From Thermobifida fusca NBRC 14071 = JCM 3263 (GTDB lineage: Bacteria; Actinomycetota; Actinomycetes; Streptosporangiales; Streptosporangiaceae): DNA of 64,000 nucleotides. Shown piece after piece: positions 1 to 8,639 of this stretch. The stretch's first letter is position 1. Each line of letters begins with the position of its first letter. The DNA lies in contig NZ_BCWB01000038.1 in NCBI RefSeq assembly GCF_001592045.1, positions 1 through 64,000 of the forward strand, in the 5' to 3' direction. The position numbers and the translations under genes are program-made. The notes under the pieces are model-generated. The model had not been told where the DNA came from, ran no database searches, and saw only the letters and a list, made by a program, of their open reading frames with translations.

Positions 1-1065
1 ACCGTCCGCAACATCGCGGCGGGCCCCTACGGCACACTCGACAAAACTGCCCTGATCAACTACCTGTGCCCGTTCGTGCACGGCATGCTGCGCGCCGAAG
101 CAGAGCACCTCGGCGGCAGCTACGACCTAGTCCACACCCACTACTGGCTCTCCGGCCAGGCCGGATGGCCCGTCGCCCGGGAATGGGGCGTGCCGCTCGT
201 GCACTCCATGCACACCATGGCCCGGGTGAAGAACATGTCCCTCGCCGAAGGCGACACCCCCGAGCCTGAGGAACGAGTACGCGGAGAAGACGCCCTGGTC
301 GCCCTCGCCGACCGGCTCATCGCCAACACTGACGACGAGGCAGCCCAGCTCATCAACTACTACGGCGCCTCCCCCTCGCGCGTCTCCACCGTGTTCCCAG
401 GGGTCGACCTTACGACCTTCACCCCCGGGTCGCGCGCCGAATCGCTGCGCCGTCTCGGCCTGCCCGAGGACACCATCCTGCTGCTGTTCGTCGGCAGAGT
501 GCAGCGGCTCAAAGCCCCCGACGTGCTGCTACGCGCCGCTGCCCGCCTCCTGGAGCTCAACCCCAGCCTGCGTGACCGCCTCGTTGTCGCAGTAGTCGGC
601 GGCCAGTCCGGAACCGGCTACCGGGAGCCCTGGCTGCTGTCCGACTTGGCGGACTCCCTGGGCATCGCTGACCTGGTCCGCCTGGAACCGCCCTGCCCAC
701 GGGCGGAGCTCGTCCACTACTACCGGGCAGCCACCGTGACCGTGGTGCCCTCCCACTCGGAGTCCTTCGGTCTGGTAGCAGTGGAGTCTCAAGCCTGCGG
801 CACTCCCGTGGTCGCGGCCCGCGTCGGCGGCCTGCCCACCGCGGTGCGCGACGGCGTCTCCGGAGTGCTCATCGACGGGCACGACCCCCACGACTACGCC
901 AACGTGCTGCACCGGATGATCACCGAACCCCGTTGGCGGGAACGCATGGGAGCCGCGGGCATCCACCACGCCTCCGGGCTGAGCTGGGAGTCGACCGTGG
1001 ACGGGCTGCTGGCGGCCTACCGCGACGCCCTCCACCAGTGCCGACTCACCGTGCCGTGCCGGTGA
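1..1065 (+). CDS. mshA: D-inositol-3-phosphate glycosyltransferase MshA (5' end missing)
   Basis: First step of mycothiol synthesis: transfer of GlcNAc from UDP-GlcNAc to inositol 3-phosphate, in the cytoplasm. The reading frame is open from base 1 (TVRNIAAGPYGTLDK...), so the true start lies upstream; the ATG at 76 is internal. This is a GT-B fold, GT4-family protein. The donor-site segment FVGRVQRLKAPDVLL is near base 490. The family motif with two spaced glutamates, HSESFGLVAVESQACGTPVV, is near 750-810, and G-rich VGGLP follows. About 355 residues are present of the usual 430 or so. The YbjN gene follows after a 76-base gap, the usual actinobacterial neighbourhood (mshA, YbjN, gpmA). The assignment to MshA rather than another GT4 enzyme rests on the VRNIAAGPYG segment and on this order. 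Confidence 0.9.
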   Translation, partial: TVRNIAAGPYGTLDKTALINYLCPFVHGMLRAEAEHLGGSYDLVHTHYWLSGQAGWPVAREWGVPLVHSMHTMARVKNMSLAEGDTPEPEERVRGEDALVALADRLIANTDDEAAQLINYYGASPSRVSTVFPGVDLTTFTPGSRAESLRRLGLPEDTILLLFVGRVQRLKAPDVLLRAAARLLELNPSLRDRLVVAVVGGQSGTGYREPWLLSDLADSLGIADLVRLEPPCPRAELVHYYRAATVTVVPSHSESFGLVAVESQACGTPVVAARVGGLPTAVRDGVSGVLIDGHDPHDYANVLHRMITEPRWRERMGAAGIHHASGLSWESTVDGLLAAYRDALHQCRLTVPCR

Positions 1066-1141
1066 CCCCCGCCGGTGCGCTGAAGGCGAGGACGGCGACG
1101 AGAACAGCCCACCCAGGACGACACGACCGAGAGAGGACCGT

Positions 1142-1663
1142 ATGCCCACACAGGAACAGGTCGACGCGGCCGAGGCGATCGAACAAGCGCTCAAAGAAGC
1201 GGAACTGGAGTACGAACGGCCCCGGCCCGACGCCTTCCTGGTCACCCTGCCGGGCGAGCGCAAGCTCAAGACTCTGGTGTGGCTGAACATTGGCAGACAC
1301 AGTCTGCTGATCAAGAGCTTCTTCTGCCGGCGGCCAGACGAGAACGAAGGCGAGTTCTACCGCTACCTGATGCGGCGCAACTCCGACATGTACGGCATGG
1401 CCTTCACCGCCGACGACGTGGGCGACGTGTACATCACCGGGCGGCTGCCGCTGGCCGGGATCACCCCGCAGGAAGTGGACCGGCTGCTGGGGTGCCTCCT
1501 CTCTTACTCTGATGAGAACTTCAACCCGGCGCTGGAACGCGGGTTCGCCACGGCGATCCGCAAGGAGTGGGAATGGCGCACCAAACGCGGCGTGAGCCGC
1601 CGCAACCTGAAAGCCTTCCGCCACCTGGTGGAGCAGGGCTCTGACGACGGGTGCGCCCGGTGA
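1142..1663 (+). CDS. YbjN domain-containing protein
   Basis: A 173-residue soluble protein of the YbjN / type III secretion chaperone-like fold, common beside mshA and gpmA in actinomycetes. No signal peptide or membrane segment is visible. The N-terminus is helical and acidic (EQVDAAEAIEQALKEAELEY). The rest alternates beta strands and helices, with KTLVWLNIGRHSLLIKSFF and the family-typical RRNSDMYGMAFTADDVGDVY. The ATG at 1142 follows a purine-rich stretch (gagagaggaccgt) that can serve as ribosome-binding site. The molecular function of the family is not established; a chaperone-like or regulatory role is only suggested. I am confident of the gene and family, not of its role. Confidence 0.8.
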   Translation: MPTQEQVDAAEAIEQALKEAELEYERPRPDAFLVTLPGERKLKTLVWLNIGRHSLLIKSFFCRRPDENEGEFYRYLMRRNSDMYGMAFTADDVGDVYITGRLPLAGITPQEVDRLLGCLLSYSDENFNPALERGFATAIRKEWEWRTKRGVSRRNLKAFRHLVEQGSDDGCAR

Positions 1664-1726
1664 AACCTAGGAAAATTGGCGTAGACCATTCGCTGCCCTC
1701 CGCCGTGGGCGGCCAGGGCGAGTCGC

Positions 1727-1732
1727 TAGGCT
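1727..1732 (+). promoter_or_regulatory. Candidate -10 element for leaderless gpmA mRNA
   Basis: TAGGCT lies exactly 7 bases before the gpmA ATG, and no clear Shine-Dalgarno sequence is present. The same spacing occurs before folP, lysS and the minus-strand gene starting at 13750. No good -35 box is visible. Leaderless transcription is common in actinobacteria, but this site is inferred from spacing only. Confidence 0.4.
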
Positions 1733-1739
1733 GAGACAC

Positions 1740-2483
1740 ATGTCGACTCTGGTTCTGCTGCGCCACGGCGAAAGCGTGTGGAACGCTGAAGGGCTGTTCA
1801 CCGGCTGGGTGGACGTGGACCTGTCCCCGAAAGGCGAAGAGGAAGCCCGCCGCGGGGGCAGGCTGCTGGCCGAGGCGGGAATCCGCCCCGATGTGGTCCA
1901 CACCTCCCTGCTGAAGCGGGCCATCCGCACCGCCAACATCGCGCTTGAGGAGGCCGGACTGCACTGGATTCCGGTCAAGCGCTCCTGGCGGCTCAACGAA
2001 CGCCACTACGGCGCCCTCCAAGGAAAGAACAAGGCGCAGACCCGCGCCGAATTCGGTGACGAGCAGTTCATGATCTGGCGGCGTTCCTACGACACGCCTC
2101 CGCCGCCGCTCGCCGAAGACAGCGAGTTCTCGCAGCACAACGACCCGCGTTACGCCACCCTGCCCCCCGAGCTGATGCCGCGCACCGAATGCCTGGCAGA
2201 CGTCGTGCGGCGGATGCTGCCCTACTGGTACGACGCGATCATCCCCGACCTGGCTGCGGGACGCACCGTGCTGGTCGCGGCGCACGGCAACTCGCTGCGC
2301 GCCCTGGTCAAGCACCTGGACAACATCGACGACAAGAGCATCGCCGGGCTCAACATCCCCACCGGTATCCCGCTGGTGTACGAGCTCAACGACGACTTCA
2401 CTCCGCGGAAGACGGGCGGCGAGTACCTGGACCCCGAGGCGGCCAAAGAGGCCATCGAAGCGGTCAAGAACCAGGGCAAGTAG
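1740..2483 (+). CDS. gpmA: 2,3-bisphosphoglycerate-dependent phosphoglycerate mutase
   Basis: Interconverts 3- and 2-phosphoglycerate in glycolysis and gluconeogenesis. The 247 residues match the usual GpmA length. The phosphohistidine motif [10 protein letters not shown] is at residues 6-15 (catalytic His9). [18 protein letters not shown] and [16 protein letters not shown], with the Arg/Glu residues of the active site, follow, and [10 protein letters not shown] near residue 180 carries the second catalytic histidine. The ATG was chosen because it starts directly before the conserved LVLLRHGE strand. The start may be leaderless, with TAGGCT 7 bases upstream. The gene converges on regX3, with a hairpin between the two. 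Nothing is missing or unusual in the protein. Confidence 0.96.
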   Translation: MSTLVLLRHGESVWNAEGLFTGWVDVDLSPKGEEEARRGGRLLAEAGIRPDVVHTSLLKRAIRTANIALEEAGLHWIPVKRSWRLNERHYGALQGKNKAQTRAEFGDEQFMIWRRSYDTPPPPLAEDSEFSQHNDPRYATLPPELMPRTECLADVVRRMLPYWYDAIIPDLAAGRTVLVAAHGNSLRALVKHLDNIDDKSIAGLNIPTGIPLVYELNDDFTPRKTGGEYLDPEAAKEAIEAVKNQGK

Positions 2484-2501
2484 TCCGGAGCAGTGGACGC
2501 G

Positions 2502-2536
2502 AAGGCGGCCGGAGCCCCCGTGGACCCGGCCGCCTT
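2502..2536. terminator. Hairpin between convergent gpmA and regX3
   Basis: An 11-bp perfect inverted repeat, AAGGCGGCCGG and CCGGCCGCCTT, with a 13-base loop. It sits between the two stop codons and can serve both strands. There is no T-run, as is common for GC-rich actinobacterial terminators. Confidence 0.55.
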
Positions 2537-2565
2537 GCGCGTGCTGGAACTGCTCGCAGCGGCAG

Positions 2566-3258
2566 TCACGTAGCCGGTTCGGGCTCGAACTTGTAGCCCA
2601 AGCCCCGGACCGTGATGATGTGCTGCGGTTTGCTGGGATCGGTTTCGATCTTGGCGCGCAGCCGCTTGATGTGGACGTCGAGGGTTTTGGTGTCCCCCAC
2701 GTAGTCGGCCCCCCAGACCCGGTCGATCAGTTGCGGACGGGTCAGCACCCGGCCGGCGTTGCGGAGCAGGACTTCCAGCAGCTCGAACTCTTTGAGAGGA
2801 AGCTGCACGTTTTCCCCGCGCACCGTCACCACGTGGCGCTCCACGTCCATGCGGACCGGCCCGGCTTCCAGGACGCTGGGCAGCACCGTGTCGTCCGCGG
2901 TGCGGCGGCGCAGCACCGCGCGGATCCGGGCCACCAGCTCCCGCGACGAGAAGGGCTTGGTCACATAGTCGTCTGCACCCAGTTCGAGACCGACGACTTT
3001 GTCGATCTCGCTGTCTTTGGCGGTGAGCATGATCACCGGGACGTTAGACTTCTGTCGCAGGGTGCGGCACACCTCGGTACCGGACAGGCCCGGCAGCATC
3101 AGGTCGAGAAGGACGAGATCAGCACCGGTACGGTCGAAGATCTCTAGAGCACTCGTTCCAGTCGGGGCAACGGCGACCTCGAAGCCTTCCTTGCGAAGCA
3201 GGTACGACAGGGCATCGCTGTAGGATTCCTCGTCTTCAACGACGAGTACACGCGTCAC
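2566..3258 (-). CDS. regX3: Response regulator RegX3/PhoP (OmpR family)
   Basis: DNA-binding response regulator of the phosphate-starvation two-component system. The 230 residues comprise an N-terminal receiver domain with acidic pocket Asp9/Glu10, phosphorylatable Asp52 in LLDLMLPG and the conserved Lys in the K-D-S-E-I loop. A C-terminal OmpR-type winged helix follows (LPLKEFELLEVLLRNAGRVL..., VDVHIKRLRAKIE, HIITVRGLGYKFEP). The start overlaps the senX3 stop by 4 bases, indicating translational coupling. In Streptomyces the equivalent genes are phoP and phoR and lie divergent from phoU, exactly as here. Targets are expected to carry PHO boxes; a candidate lies at 4505-4537 before phoU. Confidence 0.93.
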   Translation of the reverse strand: MTRVLVVEDEESYSDALSYLLRKEGFEVAVAPTGTSALEIFDRTGADLVLLDLMLPGLSGTEVCRTLRQKSNVPVIMLTAKDSEIDKVVGLELGADDYVTKPFSSRELVARIRAVLRRRTADDTVLPSVLEAGPVRMDVERHVVTVRGENVQLPLKEFELLEVLLRNAGRVLTRPQLIDRVWGADYVGDTKTLDVHIKRLRAKIETDPSKPQHIITVRGLGYKFEPEPAT

Positions 3259-4433
3259 TGTGCTGCCTCCTGATCACTTGTGGCAGTGGAGCCTGGCGGC
3301 TCCGGGGTCTCGGACCGGGGGAGACGCAAGGTGAACGTCGACCCCTCGCCCTCTTTGCTCCACACTGTCACTTCCCCGCGATGCAGGGTCATGATGTGTT
3401 TCACAATGGCCAGGCCAAGGCCGGTACCTCCGGTGGCCCGACTTCGAGCCGCATCCACTCGGTAGAAGCGCTCGAAAATGCGTTCCAGGTCTTGTGGGGG
3501 AATGCCGATTCCTTGGTCAGCGACACTGATCTCCACCGCGGTGTCGGTGGTCCGCACCGTCACCGCGACGCGGGTGTTCGCCGGGCTGTAGGCGACGGCG
3601 TTGGCGACCAGGTTGCGCAGCGCGGTGATCAGCAGGCCCTCGTCACCCATGACGGTGACGCCTTCGGCGCCACCGGAGACCAGTTCGATGTTTTTTGTGT
3701 CGGCGGCGGTACGCACCGCATCCAGTGACTCTTCCACCACGGTATCCACCGCGACTTCGACGGGTTCGGAGAGGGGTTCGGCTCCCTGGATGCGGGAGAG
3801 GGTGATCAAGTCCTGGATGAGGCTGGTCAACCGGTCCGCCTCGTGTTTCATCCGGGAAGCGAAGCGACGCACAGCGTCCGGGTCGTCGCTGGCGTCGTTG
3901 ATCGTCTCCGCGAGGAGGGAGAGTGCGCCGACCGGGGTTTTGAGTTCGTGGCTGATGTTGGCGACGAAGTCGCGGCGCACCGCTTCCACGCGGCGGCGCT
4001 CGGTCTGGTCTTCGGCCAGGACCAGGATCAACCCGGTTGCGCCGAGCGGGGCGACCCGGACCGCAAAAGTGGTGGAGTCAGGGCCGAACCTGCGCACAGA
4101 CACTTCGATCTCGGTTTCGCGGATCACCCCGTCTCTGCGGACCTGTCGGGCCAGAGCGAGCAGTTCCCCGATGACGAGTTCGTCACCGCTGACGAGCCGG
4201 TAGGCCCGGGCCGCAGAACTGGCGCGCAGCACCCGGTCGGTGGAGTCCAGGACGACTGCCGACGAGGGCAGTGCGGCAAGTACTTCGGCGATCCCGGGAG
4301 GGAGGCTCGATTGCGGGGCCGGATCGGGGGTATGGCTATGGCTTGACTCGCTGATGCGGAACGCTAGACCGGCCGCGACTCCTGTCACGAGCCCTACAAG
4401 TCCCGCGATCGCGGCCAGCAGCTCCCCTTCCAC
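3255..4433 (-). CDS. senX3: Sensor histidine kinase SenX3/PhoR
   Basis: Membrane sensor kinase partner of RegX3. The 392 residues begin with a hydrophobic segment (about residues 5-26, LLAAIAGLVGLVTGVAAGL). A PAS-like sensor region (about 45-150, VVLDSTDRVLRASSAA...) comes next, then the HisKA dimerisation helix with VANISHELKTP (phospho-accepting His162). The HATPase domain carries an N box (LRNLVANAVAYSP), a G1 box (VADQGIGIP) and a G2 box (GGTGLGLAIVKHI). The short N-terminal region with one clear membrane helix fits the SenX3/PhoR type, in which phosphate status is relayed through PhoU and the Pst transporter. It is cotranscribed with regX3 and its promoter must lie in the 90 bases before phoU. 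Confidence 0.93.
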   Translation of the reverse strand: MEGELLAAIAGLVGLVTGVAAGLAFRISESSHSHTPDPAPQSSLPPGIAEVLAALPSSAVVLDSTDRVLRASSAARAYRLVSGDELVIGELLALARQVRRDGVIRETEIEVSVRRFGPDSTTFAVRVAPLGATGLILVLAEDQTERRRVEAVRRDFVANISHELKTPVGALSLLAETINDASDDPDAVRRFASRMKHEADRLTSLIQDLITLSRIQGAEPLSEPVEVAVDTVVEESLDAVRTAADTKNIELVSGGAEGVTVMGDEGLLITALRNLVANAVAYSPANTRVAVTVRTTDTAVEISVADQGIGIPPQDLERIFERFYRVDAARSRATGGTGLGLAIVKHIMTLHRGEVTVWSKEGEGSTFTLRLPRSETPEPPGSTATSDQEAAQ

Positions 4434-4504
4434 AATTCGATCGTAAGCGGACAGAACGGGCCGCTACCCGGAAGGTGGGCTGGTAGAGCGGAGTTTTTTC
4501 AAGA

Positions 4505-4537
4505 GTTCACCGGGGATTCCTCGGTGATTCACAGACC
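4505..4537. promoter_or_regulatory. PHO box: three 11-base direct repeats (PhoP/RegX3 operator)
   Basis: Three head-to-tail 11-mers: GTTCACCGGGG, ATTCCTCGGTG and ATTCACAGACC. The units match the known Streptomyces PhoP direct-repeat design (core GTTCACC, 11-base period). They lie in the divergent region between senX3 and phoU, as expected for autoregulation of this locus. A weaker fourth unit could precede them at 4493. Confidence 0.75.
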
Positions 4538-4556
4538 CCTTGGAACGATTGAGGAC

Positions 4557-5219
4557 ATGCGCGACACCTATCACGAGGAGCTGGACGCTCTCTCTGACCG
4601 GCTGATCGAGATGACCCGGCTGGCCCGGCACGCGATTGCGCGCGCCACCACCGCACTGCTGGACGCCGACCTCGACGCGGCCCAAGAGGTCATCTCGGGG
4701 GATGAAAAACTCAACACCCTCAACGACGAGATCGAAAGCAGCGCCATGGCGCTCATGGCACGGCAGCAGCCCGTGGCGCAGGACCTCCGCACTATTATCA
4801 CCGCCCTCCACATGTCTGGTGACTTGGAGCGGATGGGGGACCACGCGGTGCACATCGCCAAGATCGCCCGGCGCAGGTACCCCGATTCGGCGATCCCGGC
4901 CGAGCTGCGCTCGATCGTCCTGGAGATGGGCCACCAGGCGGAGATGCTGGTGATCAAAGCGGGGGAGGTCGTCGCGAACCGGGACGTGGAGACCGCCCGG
5001 GAACTGGACAAGGACGACGACCGCATGGACCGGCTCCGCCGCAAGCTGCTGGAGCGCATCCTGTCGTCGAAGTGGGAGTACGGGGTGGAAGCCACGATGG
5101 ACGTCACCCTGGCAGGCCGGTTCTACGAGCGTTTCGGGGACCACGCCGTCCACGTTGCCGACAACCTCGTCTACCTGGTGACGGGGGAACGGCCCAAGGA
5201 CTCCTACGGGGAAGGCTGA
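4557..5219 (+). CDS. phoU: Phosphate signalling protein PhoU
   Basis: Negative modulator linking the Pst phosphate transporter to the SenX3/PhoR kinase. The 220-residue all-helical protein has the two PhoU repeats, with metal-binding acidic motifs in each half (DLERMGDHAVHIAK near residue 85, FYERFGDHAVHVADN near 188). I chose the ATG at 4557 because PhoU proteins begin M-R-x-x-Y-H-E-E-L. An in-frame GTG at 4524 would add 11 residues and overlap the PHO-box repeats. GAGG lies just 2 bases upstream, so the ribosome-binding site is poorly spaced. The gene is divergent from senX3-regX3, and the repeats at 4505-4537 suggest it is PhoP-controlled. Confidence 0.94.
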   Translation: MRDTYHEELDALSDRLIEMTRLARHAIARATTALLDADLDAAQEVISGDEKLNTLNDEIESSAMALMARQQPVAQDLRTIITALHMSGDLERMGDHAVHIAKIARRRYPDSAIPAELRSIVLEMGHQAEMLVIKAGEVVANRDVETARELDKDDDRMDRLRRKLLERILSSKWEYGVEATMDVTLAGRFYERFGDHAVHVADNLVYLVTGERPKDSYGEG

Positions 5220-5814
5220 TCGTGCTGCGCCGACCCTGAAGCGGGGTGATGGGTGTCGGCTGGCGGCAACAGGAGCGGACCGGGGTGGGAAGTACCGCGG
5301 CTCCTCCGCGACGGGATGTTTCGGAGCCAGGAGCAGGGGGGCCGAGCAGGGCTGGCTCGGGAGATGGGCTGTGCCACCTCGTCCCGCCGCGAGTTGCCGG
5401 GATTTTTACTGGTTTTTTGCTACGGGGAGTGGGCGAGTTCGGCCGCGAGAGGGCCGGGCTCGCCCATGTCGTGTGGGGCGGCCGGGGTTCTGCTCCCGAA
5501 TTGTTCGGGAGGTCCGTGCCTCGCAAGGGCTTCTGGACAGGGGATGACGGGATCGTAGGAGGACTATGGCCCTGTCTTGGGCGTACCCATGGCCGACTTG
5601 GGGGGTCGCGGGTAGAATGGGGGTTTCCCACCGCTATCAGGAGAAGCGGACTCTGGTGAGTGTCCCGTGAGTTTTTCCGATGCTTCGACAGCTACTCAAG
5701 CTTGCTTTGTCAAGCCGGTGATTGCGGCTTTGACCTGCGTATTCATAAATCCGATAGGTGCGTTAAGGGACGAGTTCGTGGTATCCTGGTAGTAGCGGAA
5801 GGGGTACTTGTCAC
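5220..5814 (+). other. Gene-poor region upstream of carD
   Basis: About 590 bases between phoU and carD. Several open frames exist, but their predicted proteins are low-complexity G/P/R-rich and have no ribosome-binding site or recognisable domain, so I call none. The last 90 bases hold the likely carD promoter. A ribosome-binding site GGAAGGGG lies at 5797-5804. Confidence 0.5.
5730..5758 (+). promoter_or_regulatory. Candidate carD promoter
   Basis: TTGACC at 5730-5735 and GATAGG at 5753-5758, spaced by 17 bases, fit a sigma-A type promoter. A second -10-like TATCCT lies at 5782-5787 without a convincing -35. The leader would be about 50 bases. Confidence 0.4.
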
Positions 5815-6297
5815 ATGACTTTCAAGGTCGGCGACACTGTTGTCTACCCCCATCATGGGGCTGCTCGAATCGAGGCTATCGAAACACGGACCATTAAGGG
5901 CGAGGAAAAGACTTACCTCGTTCTGAAGGTCGACAAAGGTGATCTTACGGTACGTGTTCCCGCGGACAATGCCGAGGAAGTCGGCGTCCGCGACGTGGTT
6001 GGTCAAGAAGGTCTAGATCGGGTTTTCGAGGTGTTGCGCGCGCCGCACACCGAGGAGCCCACGAACTGGTCTCGGCGCTACAAGGCAAACCTCGAAAAGC
6101 TGGCCTCCGGCGACGTCAACAAGGTTGCAGAAGTCGTTCGGGACCTCTGGCGGCGTGATAAGGAGCGCGGTCTTTCCGCCGGAGAAAAGCGCATGCTCGC
6201 GAAAGCCCGACAGATTCTGGTGAGTGAACTGGCGCTCGCCGAGAAGACGAATGAGGATAAAGCCGAGGCTCTTCTCGACGAGGTTCTCGCCGGTTAA
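5815..6297 (+). CDS. carD: CarD-family RNA polymerase-binding transcription regulator
   Basis: Essential global regulator that binds the RNA polymerase beta subunit and stabilises open complexes, notably at rRNA promoters. The 160-residue protein begins with the Tudor-like RNAP-interaction domain ([24 protein letters not shown], residues 2 to about 60). A helical C-terminal DNA-binding domain follows, with the conserved tryptophan region [28 protein letters not shown]. Length and sequence match mycobacterial CarD closely. The ATG has a GGAAGGGG ribosome-binding site. ispF follows 20 bases later, so the two are probably cotranscribed. The mycobacterial order carD-ispD-ispF lacks its middle gene here. 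Confidence 0.96.
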   Translation: MTFKVGDTVVYPHHGAARIEAIETRTIKGEEKTYLVLKVDKGDLTVRVPADNAEEVGVRDVVGQEGLDRVFEVLRAPHTEEPTNWSRRYKANLEKLASGDVNKVAEVVRDLWRRDKERGLSAGEKRMLAKARQILVSELALAEKTNEDKAEALLDEVLAG

Positions 6298-6317
6298 CGA
6301 ACACAAGAAACACAGAT

Positions 6318-6800
6318 GTGATTCGTGAATTGCCGATGGTGGGCGTCGGAACAGACGTTCACCCTTTCCAAACGGGACGTCCGCTTTTCCTCGCCGGTCT
6401 CGAATGGCCTGACGAGGTGGGGCTGAGCGGGCATTCCGACGGTGACGTCGCGGCTCATGCCGCCTGCGATGCCCTCTTCTCGGCGTGTGCTCTGGGCGAC
6501 CTCGGTTCGCAGTTCGGCACCTCCGACCCCCGCTGGCGCGGGGCGTCCGGAGTGGCGCTGCTGACCGAGGCCGCCCAACGTGTTCGTGCGGCCGGTTATG
6601 AGATCGGCAATATCGCCATCCAGATCATCGGCAACCGGCCGAAGTTCGCGCCGCGCAGGCACGAGGCAGAGAAAGTGCTCAGCGCCGCGGTAGGCGCGCC
6701 CGTGTCCTGTGCTGCGACCACAACCGACGGCCTGGGTTTCACCGGTCGCGGCGAAGGGATTGCGGCGGTCGCTACTGCATTGTGCGTGCGCGTGCGCTGA
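6318..6800 (+). CDS. ispF: 2-C-methyl-D-erythritol 2,4-cyclodiphosphate synthase
   Basis: Fifth step of the non-mevalonate isoprenoid pathway: converts CDP-ME 2-phosphate to ME-cyclodiphosphate and CMP. The 160 residues show the zinc-binding GTDVHPF motif (Asp/His near residues 12-14), the second metal histidine in [14 protein letters not shown], and the [18 protein letters not shown]-terminal signature that contacts CMP. The GTG at 6318 is the longest start; an ATG at 6336 ([11 protein letters not shown]) is also possible and gives a typical IspF N-terminus. Trimeric cytosolic enzyme. ispD, often next to it, is absent from the window. Confidence 0.95.
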   Translation: MIRELPMVGVGTDVHPFQTGRPLFLAGLEWPDEVGLSGHSDGDVAAHAACDALFSACALGDLGSQFGTSDPRWRGASGVALLTEAAQRVRAAGYEIGNIAIQIIGNRPKFAPRRHEAEKVLSAAVGAPVSCAATTTDGLGFTGRGEGIAAVATALCVRVR

Positions 6801-6835
6801 CTCTCTTTTCCACGGCGGTCCGCAGCGCTGGGGCG

Positions 6836-8128
6836 CTATTTCTTAGCGGCACGACTCCGCCTGTTCCGGAGAAGCAGCGTCATTGCGGTCGATGCCACCA
6901 GGCAGAGCAGTGTCATGGGCACGAACGCGGCCTGGAACGACAGGCCGAGGTCGAGCACGATGCCCGCGCCCACCACGCCCAGCATCACCGAGGTGAAGCC
7001 GCTCATGTTGACGAGGCCGGAGGCGGCACCGGTGCGCTGCTCTGGCAGCCCGTCCCGGGCGTAGTCGAACGAGATCGACGGGGCCAGCACCGAGGCGAAA
7101 GCGCTCACCAGGATCACCCCCGCGATGACTGGCAGCGGCGGCAGCCCGCCCGGCCACAGCACGACACCGAGCCAGACCAGGGTGACGGTCCACGCCAAAC
7201 CCAGTCCCATCGGCTTGCGGGCGCGCGGGTAGTGCCCGGGGATGCGTCCCAGGAACGGGACGAGAGACATGGGCAGGAGCATCGCCCCGGTCAACAGCAC
7301 GCCGGTGGTGTGCGAGGAAAGCCCGTAGCCCTCTTCGAGCAGGGGATAGCCCCACAGCACGCCGAGCACGGTGAACGGCACCATGATGACGGCGTGGGCG
7401 GCCATGCCGACGCGGGGGCCCCGGTGCGACAGGGCTTCGGCCAGGCTTTCCCGCATCGACAGGAGGGCGTGCGTCTGGGCGCGGCGGCCGTCGGGGCGAT
7501 CGCGGATCACCAGCAGCACGAGCGCGCCGACGACGAGGTTCACCGCTCCTGCGCTGAGGAAGGAGACTTCCCAGCCGAAGGCGGTCAGCAGGGCGGACAG
7601 CGGGGCGGCGCTGACGAGCTGGCCGAGGCCGCCAGCGAGGCCGGTGAGCGCACTGACCAGGCTGTAGTGCCGTCGGGGGAACCACAGGGCGGCGAGCCGG
7701 ATGGTGTTGAGGAAGACCAGGGAGTCGCCTGCGCCGATGAGGATGCGTCCCGCGATGGCAGTGGGCGCGTCAGGGGCGACGGCGAACAGGACCGTGCCTG
7801 CGGCCATGACGCCCAGGCTGATGAGCAGCGAGCGTCGCGGTCCTAGCCGGTCGGCGAGCAGTCCGGAGGGGATCTGGAGCAGGACGTAGATCACCAACTG
7901 GACCATCGGTAGCGTGGAGAGCAGGGCCGGACCGATGTCGAAGCGTTCCTGGGCGTGGAGGGCGGCCGCGCTCATCCCGTTGCGATGGAACATGGCGAGG
8001 AGGTAGACGGTGGCGGCGGTGCCCCAGACCAGCCAGGCGCGGAGACCGCCGGAAGGCTCGCCTCCTCCCGAATCGATCCCATGATCGGATCTTTCTCTGT
8101 TTTTTCGCAGGGGTGGTTCCAGAGTCAT
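6836..8128 (-). CDS. Major facilitator superfamily transporter
   Basis: A 430-residue, 12-helix MFS protein. Evidence includes the family loop 2-3 motif in its usual place (GLLADRLGPRRSLLI), the arginine-containing helix 4 (AGRILIGAGDSLVFLN) and two halves joined by the polar loop near RDRPDGRRAQTHALLSMRESLAEAL. The substrate is not predictable; the closest feel is nitrate/sugar-phosphate or glycerol-3-phosphate-like MFS proteins. I place the start at the second of two adjacent ATG codons (8128), 4 bases after GGAG. A TTG frame extends 7 codons upstream but overlaps that ribosome-binding site. The gene is convergent with ispF and divergent from the hypothetical gene at 8640. Confidence 0.85.
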   Translation of the reverse strand: MTLEPPLRKNRERSDHGIDSGGGEPSGGLRAWLVWGTAATVYLLAMFHRNGMSAAALHAQERFDIGPALLSTLPMVQLVIYVLLQIPSGLLADRLGPRRSLLISLGVMAAGTVLFAVAPDAPTAIAGRILIGAGDSLVFLNTIRLAALWFPRRHYSLVSALTGLAGGLGQLVSAAPLSALLTAFGWEVSFLSAGAVNLVVGALVLLVIRDRPDGRRAQTHALLSMRESLAEALSHRGPRVGMAAHAVIMVPFTVLGVLWGYPLLEEGYGLSSHTTGVLLTGAMLLPMSLVPFLGRIPGHYPRARKPMGLGLAWTVTLVWLGVVLWPGGLPPLPVIAGVILVSAFASVLAPSISFDYARDGLPEQRTGAASGLVNMSGFTSVMLGVVGAGIVLDLGLSFQAAFVPMTLLCLVASTAMTLLLRNRRSRAAKK

Positions 8129-8639
8129 CATTCTCCTGTTCGCGCCCAAAACAGCGCTGATCGTACTCCTCCGGTCACCCTCAGCCTCGGTGGAGCTCCC
8201 CGAAAACGCGGCCGGTATGCGGAAGAGCGGGATACACGGGTGCGGGACTCAGCGCGGGACAGAAGGCAGGGGAGCCTTGCGGGTCCAGGTGGGTGATCCT
8301 GGCTGCTGGCGGGAGCAACGGGTGTGCGGCAGCGCCTGAAAGGTGCAAATCAGGCAATGATTGGGCAAAAAACACACCATGTCATGGTTGCAAGAAGATC
8401 ACAATGTGACATGGCCTACAGCTCAAAGTAGCTCCAGTGGCGGGGGAGATGCTGCTAGCATCCCGGTTTCGAGGATCACTAAGAGGTAACGGAGAGATCT
8501 GTTCCTCGTAAAGAAGGGTGGTCCTCGGGTTGTCCGCCATCTGGAGGCGAGACGACCGGGCGGGCACAGCCAGTGGCCGCTGAAGAGGGGAAGGAGTGCC
8601 GCAGCGCAGCGGCGACTACGCCAGCCAGCAGGAGAAACC
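8129..8639. other. Divergent intergenic region with an operator-like repeat
   Basis: About 510 bases between the MFS gene and the small gene at 8640. No convincing gene is present. The central part is AT-richer than its surroundings and carries the spaced inverted repeat at 8377-8414. An AGGAG ribosome-binding site for the next gene lies at 8629-8633. Confidence 0.5.
8377..8414. repeat. Spaced inverted repeat, possible operator
   Basis: CCATGTCA (8377-8384) and TGACATGG (8407-8414) are perfect 8-base arms around 22 bases. The right arm overlaps a short palindrome TCACA-A-TGTGA (8399-8409). The arrangement, in a divergent promoter region, resembles a GntR/TetR-type operator. Confidence 0.4.

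Noticed and set aside
5246-5659. 137-codon frame upstream of carD
   Set aside because: Low-complexity Gly/Arg-rich product, no start signal or family match.
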